DNA of 64,000 nt from CAVZBW01 sp963773635 (GCA_963773635.1 CAVZBW010000005.1:1116001-1180000); one strand, 5' to 3'; counted from the stretch's first letter, positions 44,613-54,062 are shown. Translations and numbers: made by a program. The notes: generated from the sequence alone by a model not told the origin.

Positions 44613-45015
44613 ACGGGGAGAGAAACCCGCGCGCCTTCGAGTCTGCCAACTTTTTCGTCCGGTTTGGCGAGTGTTTTCGGAAAATAACGCGATCAGCACA
44701 GCACCGACACATATGTAGTGGGAGCGACAACTGCCGGACGCGGACCCGTGGGTCAGACGCGACGAAGCCCTGGGCCGTCGCACCCAGGGCTTCGTCAGGG
44801 GGGAAGGTCACCTTATGAGCATCCCCCAAGAATCGAACGTTGGACCGCGAGTTTTCTCCTGGCGGTAACCGTGCCTTCACTCCGGCGACCCCGCGCCGTC
44901 GCCGAGCCGAGCATGTTTCGCTGCAGCAGACCTCGGGTACCTATGGCCGTAGCAGCGCCCAGGGGGGTCCGCTTCGCCGAGACGCCCGCACGACCGTCCG
45001 ATCCTGGAGGTGTCC
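44613..45015. other. Non-coding stretch between the TnpB element and the secreted protein
   Basis: About 400 bp without a credible gene. It holds palindrome B (44761-44796) and a locally AT-richer patch (44640-44715, TTTTTCGTCCGGTTTGGCG...ATATGTAGTG) that may carry a promoter. Open frames through it are short or antisense and their composition is poor. No tRNA or known RNA is recognised. Confidence 0.5.
44761..44796. repeat. Long palindrome B
   Basis: Perfect 14-bp arms GACGAAGCCCTGGG / CCCAGGGCTTCGTC with an 8-nt loop. It is followed on the plus strand by AGGGGGG rather than T residues. It could be a bidirectional factor-assisted terminator or a REP-like unit; it is related to palindrome A 150 bp away. 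Confidence 0.7.
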
Positions 45016-45657
45016 ATGCGATCTGGTGCAAAGAAAGCCCTCTGCGTCCTCGGCGTCATTCCGACGGCCGTGCTCAGCCTGGCGCTGGCGAGCCCCGCCA
45101 CCCCCGCCTCCGCCTCTACGACGGCGGCGTCGAGCTCGGATCCGACCGTCCCCATCAATTGGTACGTCAACGCGAAGACCCACCTCGCGAAGCCCGATCT
45201 CGACGTCACCGTGCCGGAAGGCACGTTCGTCGGCAGTATCGACCTCGCGACCGGCGCGCTGACCGGAAACCTCTCTCTGCCACCGGCCCAAACGACGATC
45301 TCGGTGGTCGGCCAGCCGGCCGTGACCGCGACCTTCTCGGTCACCGAGGTCGGCCCCATCACGGGACAGGTCGATCTGCAGACCTTCCAGGTCACGACGA
45401 GCGCGACCTTTGAGATCCACATCACCCGCGTGACGTCGCTCGGCCTGCCCGTGAATCTCGTCGGCTCGAGCTGCGAGACCTCCACGCCGGTCACCGTCGA
45501 CTTCTCCGGAGTCGCGAGCCTCACCTCATCGTCCACCTTCTCGAGCACCTACACGATTCCGCCGCTCGCCAATTGTGGGCTGACTACGCCGCTCCTGAAC
45601 CTCATCGTGCCGGGACCCGGTAACACCTTCACCGCGACCTTCTCGCCGAGTCCGTAG
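45016..45657 (+). CDS. Secreted beta-rich protein of unknown function
   Basis: 213 aa. Signal peptide: MRSGAKKALCVLGVIPTAVL then SLALASPATPASA, cleavage near residue 35. The mature chain alternates Thr/Val/Ser strands (VTVPEGTFVGSIDLATGALT, TFSVTEVGPITGQVDLQTFQ) and has two cysteines (SSCETST, ANCGLTT) that may pair. This resembles a family of actinobacterial exported proteins but no domain name is certain. ATG at 45016 with GGAGG 6 nt upstream. It ends close to the convergent DUF202 gene. Confidence 0.72.
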   Translation: MRSGAKKALCVLGVIPTAVLSLALASPATPASASTTAASSSDPTVPINWYVNAKTHLAKPDLDVTVPEGTFVGSIDLATGALTGNLSLPPAQTTISVVGQPAVTATFSVTEVGPITGQVDLQTFQVTTSATFEIHITRVTSLGLPVNLVGSSCETSTPVTVDFSGVASLTSSSTFSSTYTIPPLANCGLTTPLLNLIVPGPGNTFTATFSPSP

Positions 45658-45675
45658 GACGGGTTCGCGTCGGGC

Positions 45676-46038
45676 TCAGATGAGGGCCACGATGGTCAGC
45701 ACGACGAGGATGCTGACGTACGCCGTCACCACGACAAGCACGCGGTCCGACACCGAGGAGTAGGTCCCCTCCTGGAGAGCGGCGTGCGAACGTCGCCTCC
45801 GCAGGGTCCCCCCGATGATGAAGAAGAGGGCCAGAGCCCCGTATCCGGCGGCCAGGAGGAGGAAGCGGGTCTTCGGAAAGTCTCCGAGGTGGGGCACTAT
45901 GCCGCCCACCCCGACAGCCACTGCGGCCGCCGAGATCCCGGTGCGCCACCATGCCAGTACCGTGCGCTCCTCGGCGAAGTAGGTTCGCCGAGAGGCCGGG
46001 GGGAAGGCGGGATCCGCCCGATCGTCCTCGCTCACCAT
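45676..46038 (-). CDS. DUF202 (YidH-like) membrane protein
   Basis: 120 aa. Three membrane helices: TGISAAAVAVGVGGIVPHL, FLLLAAGYGALALFFIIGG and VVTAYVSILVVLTIVAL. The DUF202 lead YFAEERTVLAWWRTGIS precedes the first helix. Function unknown. ATG at 46038; GGAGG is very close, so the next in-frame GTG (46035) has better spacing and may be the true start. Confidence 0.85.
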   Translation of the reverse strand: MVSEDDRADPAFPPASRRTYFAEERTVLAWWRTGISAAAVAVGVGGIVPHLGDFPKTRFLLLAAGYGALALFFIIGGTLRRRRSHAALQEGTYSSVSDRVLVVVTAYVSILVVLTIVALI

Positions 46039-46078
46039 CCCTCCTCTCCCCGCCCTCGGGTACCCGGGTCCCGACGCG

Positions 46079-47462
46079 CTAGGGCCGTCCCAACGCCGCG
46101 ACTCGCGCGAGTGACGCGACCGTCGCCACGGAGAGCCGGACCGAGGCCTCGGCCGGTGAGTGACCCGGGGCATGTCGGGGAATTCTCACCCGAAGGGCAC
46201 CGGGAAGGGACTCGAATCGCAATGGAGGGTCCATCAACGTGGCTTCGCCATCGATGCCGATCTCGATGGGCGAGGACGAGTCGACCTCGAACGTCGGAGC
46301 CTCCCAACCCATCCACCCCTTGAAGTTGTTGGCACGGCCCGCCGCCTCGAGGGCGACGAAGGTCGCGGCCTCGGCCGCACTGGCGATCCGAACCGTCACG
46401 ATGCCCAGGGTCCCCGCGTCGATGCGGGGTCGGGTGCCAAACCCGGCCATGCTCTGCAATTCGTAGGTGTTGTTGGAGACCATGATCAGGTGGACCGACG
46501 AGTACTCCACCCCGTCCGGGCCCGTAAAGCGCAGATCGAAAGGCTCGGCGTCTGGACCGATGAGCACGGGTAACAGGTCAGTCGAGGTCTTGAGCTTCGC
46601 ATCCCGGTACGAATCGGATTGCACGATCTTCGCGTACAGCCCGAGGGACGCATTGTTGACGAAGACCCGCCCGTTGACCCGGGCCAGGTCCACCGTGCGC
46701 TCGTGGGCATCGGTAAACGCGTCGAGGGCGCCGACCACGTCGTCGCGGTCCAGTCCGAGATCGAGCGCGAAATGGTTACGCGTGCCCGCCGGCACGCAGA
46801 CATGCGGAATCCCGTGTCGCATGGCGACCGTCGCCACCAAGGCCTGGGAGCCGTCTCCGCCGGCCATGCCGATGACGTCGGCGCCGCGGGCAATGGCGTC
46901 CTCGGCGAGGTGGAGAAGGTCGTCTCCCGGCTTCAGCACGATCGGCTGGATCCCACGGGAACGACACTCGGCCTCGAGATCGAACTTCTCCACCTTGCCC
47001 CCGCCGGACCTTGGGTTCATGAGAAGCGCCGGGTGCTCGGCGCGCGGTGCGTGAGGATGATGCGCCGGCCAGGCGTGCAACGTTCGACGGTCTCGTCCCA
47101 AGGCGTACCGGGCCGTCAGCGAGGAGGCGACGACCCAGACAAACGCCAGGACGACGAGCAGACCCCGGTGATGTGCGGTGAGGACGACCACGAGCACGGC
47201 GGCGAGGCTGAGCACGACCACCAACGCGCTCGACCATCCGCACCACGCCCCTCCTGGTGAGGGCGGTCCAGAGTGCGACGACCATCACGAGGATCGCTAC
47301 GCCGGCGACAAGCCATCGCCACACGCCGCTGTGGATGATGCCCGCCACGAACGTCGCCAGAGCCGCAACGAGGAATGCGATGGCGGCGTAGGCGGAGATG
47401 CGCCGTCGCCACGGCACCCGGGCCGAGCGGGCGGCCTTCCCCTCGGTGACAGAACTCGACAC
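46079..47462 (-). pseudogene. Diacylglycerol-kinase-family protein with N-terminal membrane helices, one apparent frameshift
   Basis: From a GTG at 47462 (or 47465) frame one reads SSSVTEGKAARSARVPWRRR, then helices AYAAIAFLVAALATFVAGII and WLVAGVAILVMVVALWTALT, to RRGVVRMVER. Near 47224-47240 it moves to the frame ALVVVLSLAAVLVVVLTAHH and two more helices, then the DAGK catalytic domain: LLMNPRSGGGKVEKFDL, DVIGMAGGDGSQALVATVA (GGDGS phosphate loop) and VPAGTRNHFALDLGLDRDD. The join lies in GAGCGCGTTGG and is repaired by two bases (GAGCGCGCGTTG) or loss of one. Likely a lipid kinase. The start overlaps the stop of the K+ channel gene by 1 nt. Confidence 0.8.
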
Positions 47463-47464
47463 CA

Positions 47465-48487
47465 CTACCCCCTTGACCTCAATTTGAAGCTCGTGGCGCC
47501 CTGCCCCGCCAATGCGTCCAGCGCCTGGAGCTGATCCTCCGTGCCCACGCTGATCAGGACGTCTCCGGCGTCCATGGCGATCCCGGGCGACGGGTTGGTG
47601 ACGAAGCTCCCGTCGCCTCGCCGGATGGCGAGCACCAGGGCACCGGTGCGATCGTGGAGATGCGCCGACCACAGCGTCTTGCCACGGAGCGGCGACTCCG
47701 AGGTGACCGAGATCTCCTCGAGACGAAACTCCAGGCTCCCATCGTGCATGACGACGTCGATGAAATCGACGACGTGGGGCTGGGTGACGAACGCCGCCAT
47801 ACGGTCGGCCCCCAGCCGCTGGGGATTGACCACCCGGTCCGCTCCCGCCCGGATGAGCTTCGGCTCGGAGGTGTCGCTCCGGGCTCGCGCGATCACCTGC
47901 ACGTCGGGGTTCATCGACTTGCTGGCGACCGTCACAAACAGGTTGTCGGCATCGGTGTCGAGGGCGGCGACGACGGTGCCGGCCCGGGGAACCCCGGCGC
48001 CGAAGAGCGTCTCGTCCTCGGTCACGTCGCCATGGACGGTCGGGTGTTGGACTTCGACCAGTCGAGCGTCGTCGCGGTCCACGACCACGACCTGCCTGCC
48101 GGCCGCCGCCAGGTACCGGGCGACCTCCCGACCCACCCGTCCCCAACCGCAGACCACAACGTGTCCCGTCATCCGGGAGATCTCGCGATCCATACGTCGC
48201 CTCCTGACCAGTTGCCGCATGTGGCCCTCGATGAGGAGCTCGAGGGCGGAGGTGAAGGTGTAGAGCGCCGTCCCGACCCCTACCAGGATCAGGATGATGG
48301 TGAAGATCTTGGCGGACTGGCCCAGCGGACGCTGCAGTCCGAAGCCGACCGTGCTCACGGTCTCCACGGTCTGGAAGACGGCGTCGAGCAGGCTGAAGCC
48401 CAGCAAGACATACCCGACCGTTCCGCCGATCATGATCAGCGCGAGCACGGCGAGGCCGATCTGGACCTGCCGGAACGGGCTCCTCAC
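47465..48487 (-). CDS. Two-helix potassium channel with RCK (TrkA-N/TrkA-C) domains
   Basis: 340 aa. M1 (IGLAVLALIMIGGTVGYVLL), pore loop with selectivity filter T-V-G-F-G (TVSTVGFGLQRPLG) and M2 (IFTIILILVGVGTALYTF) form a KcsA/MthK-like pore. The cytosolic part is a Rossmann RCK domain (VVVCGWGRVGREVARYLAAA) followed by a TrkA-C domain near 270-335. NAD(H) or Ca2+ gating is typical for such channels. GTG at 48487. Co-directional and overlapping with the lipid-kinase-like gene downstream. Confidence 0.92.
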   Translation of the reverse strand: MRSPFRQVQIGLAVLALIMIGGTVGYVLLGFSLLDAVFQTVETVSTVGFGLQRPLGQSAKIFTIILILVGVGTALYTFTSALELLIEGHMRQLVRRRRMDREISRMTGHVVVCGWGRVGREVARYLAAAGRQVVVVDRDDARLVEVQHPTVHGDVTEDETLFGAGVPRAGTVVAALDTDADNLFVTVASKSMNPDVQVIARARSDTSEPKLIRAGADRVVNPQRLGADRMAAFVTQPHVVDFIDVVMHDGSLEFRLEEISVTSESPLRGKTLWSAHLHDRTGALVLAIRRGDGSFVTNPSPGIAMDAGDVLISVGTEDQLQALDALAGQGATSFKLRSRG

Positions 48488-48574
48488 GGGCCCATCATGG
48501 CCGAAGGGTCACCGCCGCGGCCGGGATCCGACCGTCCGGGCCCCATCTGCGTAGTCCGGCGTCGGCCGGGACCG

Positions 48575-50008
48575 TCAGCTGCCGAGACGCTGGTTGTACT
48601 GCTGCATCACCGTCGTAATGTTCTTCACCGCGTTGTTGAGCGCCGTCTTGGGCGATACGCCCTGCTGGAACATGCTCTGCTCTGCGTTGAGCTCCGCCGT
48701 CCGGACGTCGGGAAAGTCGCCGATTACCGCGCCCGACGTGGCGGGCGTGTTGGCACCGGTCAAGAGCTCCTTGTACGCGACGGTGTACTCCGGTGTGGTC
48801 TTCCAAGCCTGCTGGACGGCCGAGGTCTGCACGGACGACTTGCGGATGGGGATGTAGCCGGTGCCGACTGACCACGTCGCCTGGCTCGACGTCGAGTCCA
48901 TGAACGCGATGTACGTCCAGGCGGCGGCCTGTTGGGCGGGTGACGAGCCCTTCTTCACAATGTAGAGGGCCGAACCGCCCGGCTCGATCCCGCCGTGGTA
49001 CTGCGTGCTCAGCTCCGGGAACGGGCCGACCCCGAGCTGCACGTCGGGATACTGGCCGACCACGGCGAGGATGGTTCCGAGGGCGGCAGAGGTGTCGATC
49101 GTCATGCCGTATTTGCCGTTGCCGATGCCGAGCAAGTTGTCGTAGAGCGACGGCCCGACGTAGGGATTGGTCACGGCGTTCTGGCTCTTAACCAGATCGT
49201 TCAGCTCAGTGTAGATCTGGAGCCCCGCACTGTTGTTGAAGACCGCCTTGCTCGCGGTCCCGGATCTGCCGTTTTGGTTGTTCACAAACAGTTGGTTGGC
49301 TGTCGCCAGCCAGGTCTCCACGTGCCAGGGGTCGAGCTTGAGTCCCATGCCCTGGTCGCCCGATGCCTTGAGCTTGCCCGCGTCGGTGTCCATCTCCGCC
49401 AGGGTGGCCGGCGGTGCATCGGGGTTGAGACCCGCCTTCGTGAATGCGGCTTTGTTGTAGTACAGCACCGGGGCCGAGACGGCCCAGGGCATGCCCTGCT
49501 GGATGCCGTTGGTCTTCCAGTAGTTGAGCGCCCTGGCGAGGTAATCCGTGGTCGAGTAATGGGCCGCGTTGATGCAGGACTGGACGGGAAGGATGGACTG
49601 GGAAGCGACCGCCCCCGCCAAGTTGGTGTCCTGCAGCTGCACGACGTTGGGCAGCTCGCCGTTGCTCAGACCCGCCTCGTACTTGCTCCAGGTGTCGTCA
49701 TAGGTGGCCTGCTGCACCAGGCTGACGTGGATCTTGTGCTGGGAGGCGTTGAACTGGTTGGTCAGCGTCTGGAGAGTGGTCTGGTTGTTGCGGGCCGCGG
49801 AATTCCACAGCGTGATGTTGACCGTGCCCTTGGCGCTTTTCAGTGCCGAGAGGGAGCACGAGGGGAGGCTGCTCGCCTGGGCGGGAGCGCTGCTCAGTGC
49901 AAGTCCCCCAAGGGCGACACCGGGCACGCCGAGCGCCAGCAAGGCAGCAGCGACGAGCCAGCGCAGTGGCCTGTGAAGGGCGGACATCGGGTGCACGAGA
50001 CAGTGCAT
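48575..50008 (-). CDS. Extracellular solute-binding lipoprotein-like protein of a Ugp/sugar ABC importer
   Basis: 477 aa. Exported by an N-terminal signal (PLRWLVAAALLALGVPGVAL then GGLALSSAPAQAS). Family 1 solute-binding fold with NITLWNSAARNNQTTLQTLT, GMPWAVSAPVLYYNKAAF and, typical of UgpB, a central segment of the kind QLFVNNQNGRSG...VFNN. The C-terminal helices end in NAVKNITTVMQQYNQRL. Probable ligands are sn-glycerol 3-phosphate or a sugar; the residues do not settle which. ATG at 50008 with TGGAGGTG 4 nt upstream. It lies downstream of the two permease genes. Confidence 0.85.
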   Translation of the reverse strand: MHCLVHPMSALHRPLRWLVAAALLALGVPGVALGGLALSSAPAQASSLPSCSLSALKSAKGTVNITLWNSAARNNQTTLQTLTNQFNASQHKIHVSLVQQATYDDTWSKYEAGLSNGELPNVVQLQDTNLAGAVASQSILPVQSCINAAHYSTTDYLARALNYWKTNGIQQGMPWAVSAPVLYYNKAAFTKAGLNPDAPPATLAEMDTDAGKLKASGDQGMGLKLDPWHVETWLATANQLFVNNQNGRSGTASKAVFNNSAGLQIYTELNDLVKSQNAVTNPYVGPSLYDNLLGIGNGKYGMTIDTSAALGTILAVVGQYPDVQLGVGPFPELSTQYHGGIEPGGSALYIVKKGSSPAQQAAAWTYIAFMDSTSSQATWSVGTGYIPIRKSSVQTSAVQQAWKTTPEYTVAYKELLTGANTPATSGAVIGDFPDVRTAELNAEQSMFQQGVSPKTALNNAVKNITTVMQQYNQRLGS

Positions 50009-50064
50009 AGCACCTCCAGATCGTGACGAGGGGGCAACGACGGACGGGTTGGATCGCGGATGCG

Positions 50065-50952
50065 TCACTTGACGGCTCCGGCCGTGATCCCTCGGACGAG
50101 CTGCTTCTGGAAGAAGATGAGCAGGATGAGGAGGGGTACGACGGCGATAATCGTCCCGGCGAGCGTCACGTTGATCTGGTCCAGGCGCGTGCCCTGCAGG
50201 AGCTTGAGGCCGATCTGGACGGTCCGGATGTTGTTGTTGCCGGTGACGACCAGCGGCCACAGATATTGATTCCAGGCAGACAGGAACGCGAAGACGGCGA
50301 GCGCCGCGATCGCCGGACGGATCAGCGGGACGGCGATGCGAACCATGAAGCGCAGATGTCCGTAGCCGTCGAGGACCGCCGCCTCCTCTAGCTCTTTTGG
50401 CAGCTGGAGGAAGGCCTGTCGGAGGAGGAAGGTCCCGAATCCCCACGCCAGGAACGGGACGGTGAGCCCCTGGAACGTGTTGTACCAGCCGAGGTCGGTC
50501 ACTGTCGTGAGGTTGGTCGCGATCGTCACCTCGAAGGGGATCATCAGGGTCATGAGGAAGATCAAGAAGAGCGTGCGCTTGAACGGGAAGTCGAGAAAGG
50601 CGAAGGCGTAGGCGGCGAGTACGGACGTCACGATCTCGCCGACGGTGATGATCGCCGTGGCGATGATGCTGTTCCGCAGGTAGACGCCCATGTTGCCCTG
50701 ATTCCAGGCGTCCGAGTAGGTGTGCCACTGGGGGTGGAGGGGAAAGAACGGCGGAGGCTGGTGCGTGATGTCGGCCGGTGGCAGCAGCGAGTTGACCACC
50801 GTGATGTAGAGGGGGAACAGGACGATCACCGCAAGGACGGTGAGCAGGGTGTAGTTGAGGACCGCCCGGACGCGCCGTCTCCGTTTGCCGCGGCGGGCAA
50901 GCGCCGTCTCTCGCTCCTCCGGGGGCACGGTCGCGGGGAGGTCAGCGGGCAT
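50065..50952 (-). CDS. ABC importer permease, UgpE/MalG-like
   Basis: 295 aa with six membrane helices. The cytosolic EAA loop is ELEEAAVLDGYGHLRFMVRI then AVPLIRPAIAALAVFA, the docking site for the ATPase. A basic N-terminus (ARRGKRRRRVRAVLNYTLL) precedes helix 1. It overlaps the ugpA-like stop by 11 nt. It forms the importer pore with the next gene. Confidence 0.88.
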   Translation of the reverse strand: MPADLPATVPPEERETALARRGKRRRRVRAVLNYTLLTVLAVIVLFPLYITVVNSLLPPADITHQPPPFFPLHPQWHTYSDAWNQGNMGVYLRNSIIATAIITVGEIVTSVLAAYAFAFLDFPFKRTLFLIFLMTLMIPFEVTIATNLTTVTDLGWYNTFQGLTVPFLAWGFGTFLLRQAFLQLPKELEEAAVLDGYGHLRFMVRIAVPLIRPAIAALAVFAFLSAWNQYLWPLVVTGNNNIRTVQIGLKLLQGTRLDQINVTLAGTIIAVVPLLILLIFFQKQLVRGITAGAVK

Positions 50953-51826
50953 AGTGCACCCGGCGCTCGAGGAACCGGAGCTGCAGCAGCGTGACGCCCA
51001 GAGTGATGAAGAACAAGACGATCGAGAGGATGGCCGCCACTCCAGGATTGTTCTGGACGAGGAGCGTCGTATAGATGTTGTAGGTCAGCACGTTGGTGTG
51101 CAGGTAACCAGCCCGCTGGTAACCGATCAGGATGTCGACCTGACCGAAGCTCTGCAATGCGGTGATGGTCGCCACCACCAGGGTGAAGAAGATCATCGGT
51201 GAGAGCAGCGGCACGGTCACGCGCCAAAACCGCGTCCAGGCGGTTGCGCCGTCGATCTCCGCCGCTTCCAACAGCTCGTCGGGGACCGCCTGCAGGCCCG
51301 CCGACATGACGATGAAGGCGAGCCCGAGGCCTTGCCAGACGGTAAGCACCGCGATGGCCGGCAACGCCGTCGTCGGGCTCTCGAGGAACGGTGTGCTCGG
51401 GCTGAGGCCCAGCCACGGGAGCAAGCCGACCACCGGATTCATGAGGGTGCCGAAGATGACCGCCGCCACGGCCACCGAGCTCGCAATTGTCGACGAGAAG
51501 ATGGTCCGGTAGATGGGCATGCCGCGAAGCTTCCGGTGGGCGATCACGGCGAGCAGCAACCCCAGGATGATGCTCGCGGGAACGACCATGACGACGAAGA
51601 GGATCGTCGAGACGAGGCTCTGGAGGAAGCTGCTCGAGGTGAGCACATCTCCCACCTGGCTCAGTCCCACGTAGTGCGCCGGGAGACCCGGGAAGGGAGG
51701 GTTCCGGAACAGCGCCAGGCGGAAGTTGTTGACGAAGGGATAGAAGACGAAGAGCCCAAAGAGCACGATGGACGGCAGCAGGAGGAGGGCGGCCAATCGC
51801 CACTCCCGACCGCGCCGCCGGCTCAT
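50942..51826 (-). CDS. ABC importer permease, UgpA/MalF-like
   Basis: 294 aa, six helices, starting MSRRRGREWRLAALLLLPS. The EAA motif is LLEAAEIDGATAWTRFWRVT then VPLLSPMIFFTLVVA. It overlaps the ATPase stop by 4 nt (ATGA) at its start and the second permease at its end. Confidence 0.88.
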   Translation of the reverse strand: MSRRRGREWRLAALLLLPSIVLFGLFVFYPFVNNFRLALFRNPPFPGLPAHYVGLSQVGDVLTSSSFLQSLVSTILFVVMVVPASIILGLLLAVIAHRKLRGMPIYRTIFSSTIASSVAVAAVIFGTLMNPVVGLLPWLGLSPSTPFLESPTTALPAIAVLTVWQGLGLAFIVMSAGLQAVPDELLEAAEIDGATAWTRFWRVTVPLLSPMIFFTLVVATITALQSFGQVDILIGYQRAGYLHTNVLTYNIYTTLLVQNNPGVAAILSIVLFFITLGVTLLQLRFLERRVHYAR

Positions 51827-52965
51827 GAGGCCGGTCGCTCGGTGTCGAGAAGTCGCTCGGTCTCGGGATCGAATAGATGGACCTTGTCGGGATCGGCGGC
51901 GATGGCGACGGACTCTCCCGCACGCGGTATCGGCCGGTCCCCGGACTGGCGGACCACGATGGGGGTGCCGTCGTCGAGCTTGCAGATGACATGTGCCTCT
52001 GCGCCGAGGAGCTCGACGATCGTGACCTCCGCCTTGAGCTCGTCGCCGCCGTCGATGCGCAGGTGCTCAGGACGGACCCCGACGGTGACGGCGCCGTCCC
52101 GCGAGCCATCCGCGGACGGAGGCCCTTCCCGCTTGGAGCGGGGAGCACGCACCCAACCTCCGGCCACCTGGACCCGAACGAGCTCGGTCTCGGCAGCCGC
52201 CTCCTCGCCCGCCTGCCCATCCGGGTGCACACGGCCTGCAAACAGGTTCATCCCGGGGCTACCGATGAAGCGGGCGACGAAGGTGTTGGCCGGAGCGGAG
52301 TAGAGATCCTGAGGCTTTGCGACCTGCTGGAGCCGGCCCTCGTTGATCACGGCGATCCGGTGACCCATCGTCATCGCCTCGACCTGGTCGTGCGTCACAT
52401 ACAACGTGGTGACCCCGAGCCGACGCTGCAGATGGACGATGTCGGCCCGGGTCTGGACCCGGAGGGCGGCGTCGAGGTTGGAGAGGGGCTCGTCCATCAA
52501 GAAGACCTCGGGCTTCCTGACGATGGCCCGGGCCAGGGCCACCCGCTGGCGCTGGCCACCGGAGAGCTGCGCCGGCTTGCGATCGAGGAGGGAATCCAGG
52601 CCCAGCGTTCGCGCCACGTCCGTGACCCGCTCGGCGCGCTCCTCGCGGGGCACGCCGCGGCTCCGGAGCGGAAACTCGATGTTCTTGGCCACGCTTAGGT
52701 GCGGGTAGAGCGCATAGCTCTGGAACACCATGGCGACGTCCCGGTCCTTGGGGAGGACGTCGTTGACCGTGCGGTCCCCGATGGCGATCGTCCCGCTGCT
52801 CGGCTCGTCGAGACCCGCCACCATCCGCAGCGCCGTGCTCTTGCCGCAGCCCGACGGACCGAGCAGGACGAGGAATTCGGCATCGGGGATATCCAGTGAC
52901 AGCTCGTCCACGGCGGTCACGTCTCCGAACCGCTTGGTGACTGTCTCCAACACGACGTTTGCCAT
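51823..52965 (-). CDS. ABC importer ATPase, UgpC/MsmK-like
   Basis: 380 aa. Walker A LLGPSGCGKSTALRMVAG, Q-loop AMVFQSYALYPHLSV, signature LSGGQRQRVALARA, Walker B VFLMDEPLSNLDA and H-loop YVTHDQVEAMT. A C-terminal TOBE/regulatory domain (about 235-380) is typical of UgpC, MalK and MsmK; such ATPases often serve several importers. First gene of the four-gene minus-strand operon; ATG at 52965. Confidence 0.93.
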   Translation of the reverse strand: MANVVLETVTKRFGDVTAVDELSLDIPDAEFLVLLGPSGCGKSTALRMVAGLDEPSSGTIAIGDRTVNDVLPKDRDVAMVFQSYALYPHLSVAKNIEFPLRSRGVPREERAERVTDVARTLGLDSLLDRKPAQLSGGQRQRVALARAIVRKPEVFLMDEPLSNLDAALRVQTRADIVHLQRRLGVTTLYVTHDQVEAMTMGHRIAVINEGRLQQVAKPQDLYSAPANTFVARFIGSPGMNLFAGRVHPDGQAGEEAAAETELVRVQVAGGWVRAPRSKREGPPSADGSRDGAVTVGVRPEHLRIDGGDELKAEVTIVELLGAEAHVICKLDDGTPIVVRQSGDRPIPRAGESVAIAADPDKVHLFDPETERLLDTERPAS

Positions 52966-53012
52966 GGCTGGCTCTCTCGCGAACGAACCCCGACCTCGCC
53001 ACCAAACCTGGC

Positions 53013-53043
53013 TGCCGGCCCGGCCGACAACAGTGGGCCGGCA
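53013..53043. terminator. Candidate hairpin between the P1 peptidase and the Ugp-like operon
   Basis: TGCCGGCCC / GGGCCGGCA, perfect 9-bp arms, 13-nt loop, 80 bp past the peptidase stop. There is no T-run. It lies in the only gap ahead of the importer operon, so it could be a terminator or an operator for that operon. Confidence 0.45.
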
Positions 53044-53124
53044 ACGATCCCCCGCCGAAGACTAGCGGCGGACAACCTGGCATGCAGGTAAACGAGCCTC
53101 CCCGGCGTGGCCGGAAGGTGATGT

Positions 53125-53985
53125 TCAGAGGGCCCGGACGGCCCGTTCGACGGCCGCGGCAGCGACCATGCGGACCGCGTCGACGCCGGCCTCCACGCCT
53201 CCGGTGGCCACCGCCACGACGGCGTCGCCGTCGAGCCGGGTGTGGGCGGGCACGAGGGAGCGGGACAGGCCGTCGTGGGCGCCCTGGGCGACGAGGAGGC
53301 ATCCCACCTTGTCGAGCCGTGCGTTGGTGGCGACGATGCCCACCGTGGTGCTCTCGACGAGGGGCCCTCCACCCGGGGTCACCCGGCCCGCCACGAGGTC
53401 TGCAATGGCGTGTCTCGTGGCCGAGCCGTCACGGTCGACGTCGCCCATGGCGTTGACGGCGAGGAGCGCGCTCACGATCACCTCCCCGATCCGTAGCGTC
53501 GCTCCGGCTAGACCCCCCGGGCGGGCGGCTGACGGCCCGCGCCACTTCCCCACCGTGGCGCCCGTGCCGGCGCCGACGAGGCCAAGGCCGACGGGATCGG
53601 TCGACGCCGCCTCACAGGCTGCGTATCCCTCGGGAGGGCCCGGCATCCGGGGCTCCCCCACCGCCAGGTCGAAGATGGCCAGGGTGGGCACGATCGGCAC
53701 GGCGCCCGCCGGCGTCATCACCCCGAGGCCCCGCTCCTGGCAGAAGCGCATGACTCCCTCCGCGGCGGCCAGACCAAACGCCGAGCCTCCCGTGAGCAGC
53801 ACCGCGTCGACCCGTTGGACCGTGCGCTCGGGTGCCAAGAGCGCGAGCTCCCGCGAGGCCGGCGCACCCCCGCGAACCTCGGCCGAGCCGACCGTGCCCT
53901 CGGGCAGCAGGGCGACGGTGCACCCCGTGCGGGCGGATCCGTCCGTCCAGTGACCGACCCGGATCCCGGGCACGTCGGTGATCAT
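53125..53985 (-). CDS. P1-family (S58, DmpA/NylC-like) aminopeptidase
   Basis: 286 aa. Ntn-hydrolase-like enzyme that is made as one chain and self-cleaves to alpha and beta subunits. Markers are MITDVPGIRVGHWTD at the N-terminus, GGSAFGLAAAEGVMRFCQE (active-site region), GLGLVGAGTGATVGKW and, before the expected cleavage/nucleophile area, TTVGIVATNARLDKVGC. Members cleave N-terminal amino acids or nylon oligomers; the substrate is not predictable. ATG at 53985. It is divergent from the metal-receptor-like gene, sharing 250 bp of spacer. Confidence 0.9.
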   Translation of the reverse strand: MITDVPGIRVGHWTDGSARTGCTVALLPEGTVGSAEVRGGAPASRELALLAPERTVQRVDAVLLTGGSAFGLAAAEGVMRFCQERGLGVMTPAGAVPIVPTLAIFDLAVGEPRMPGPPEGYAACEAASTDPVGLGLVGAGTGATVGKWRGPSAARPGGLAGATLRIGEVIVSALLAVNAMGDVDRDGSATRHAIADLVAGRVTPGGGPLVESTTVGIVATNARLDKVGCLLVAQGAHDGLSRSLVPAHTRLDGDAVVAVATGGVEAGVDAVRMVAAAAVERAVRAL

Positions 53986-54062
53986 GTGGCCCTTCTACCA
54001 GGCCCGCCCCGGGTGCGGGCGACCTCCCGCCCTGCGGCGCTTCCGACGGTCCCAAGTGTTTT

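Noticed and set aside
44817..44880. tRNA-like sequence (CCCCCAAGAATCGAACG) on the minus strand
   Set aside because: The T-arm-like TTCGATT is not closed by a 5-bp stem, and no acceptor or anticodon stem was found.
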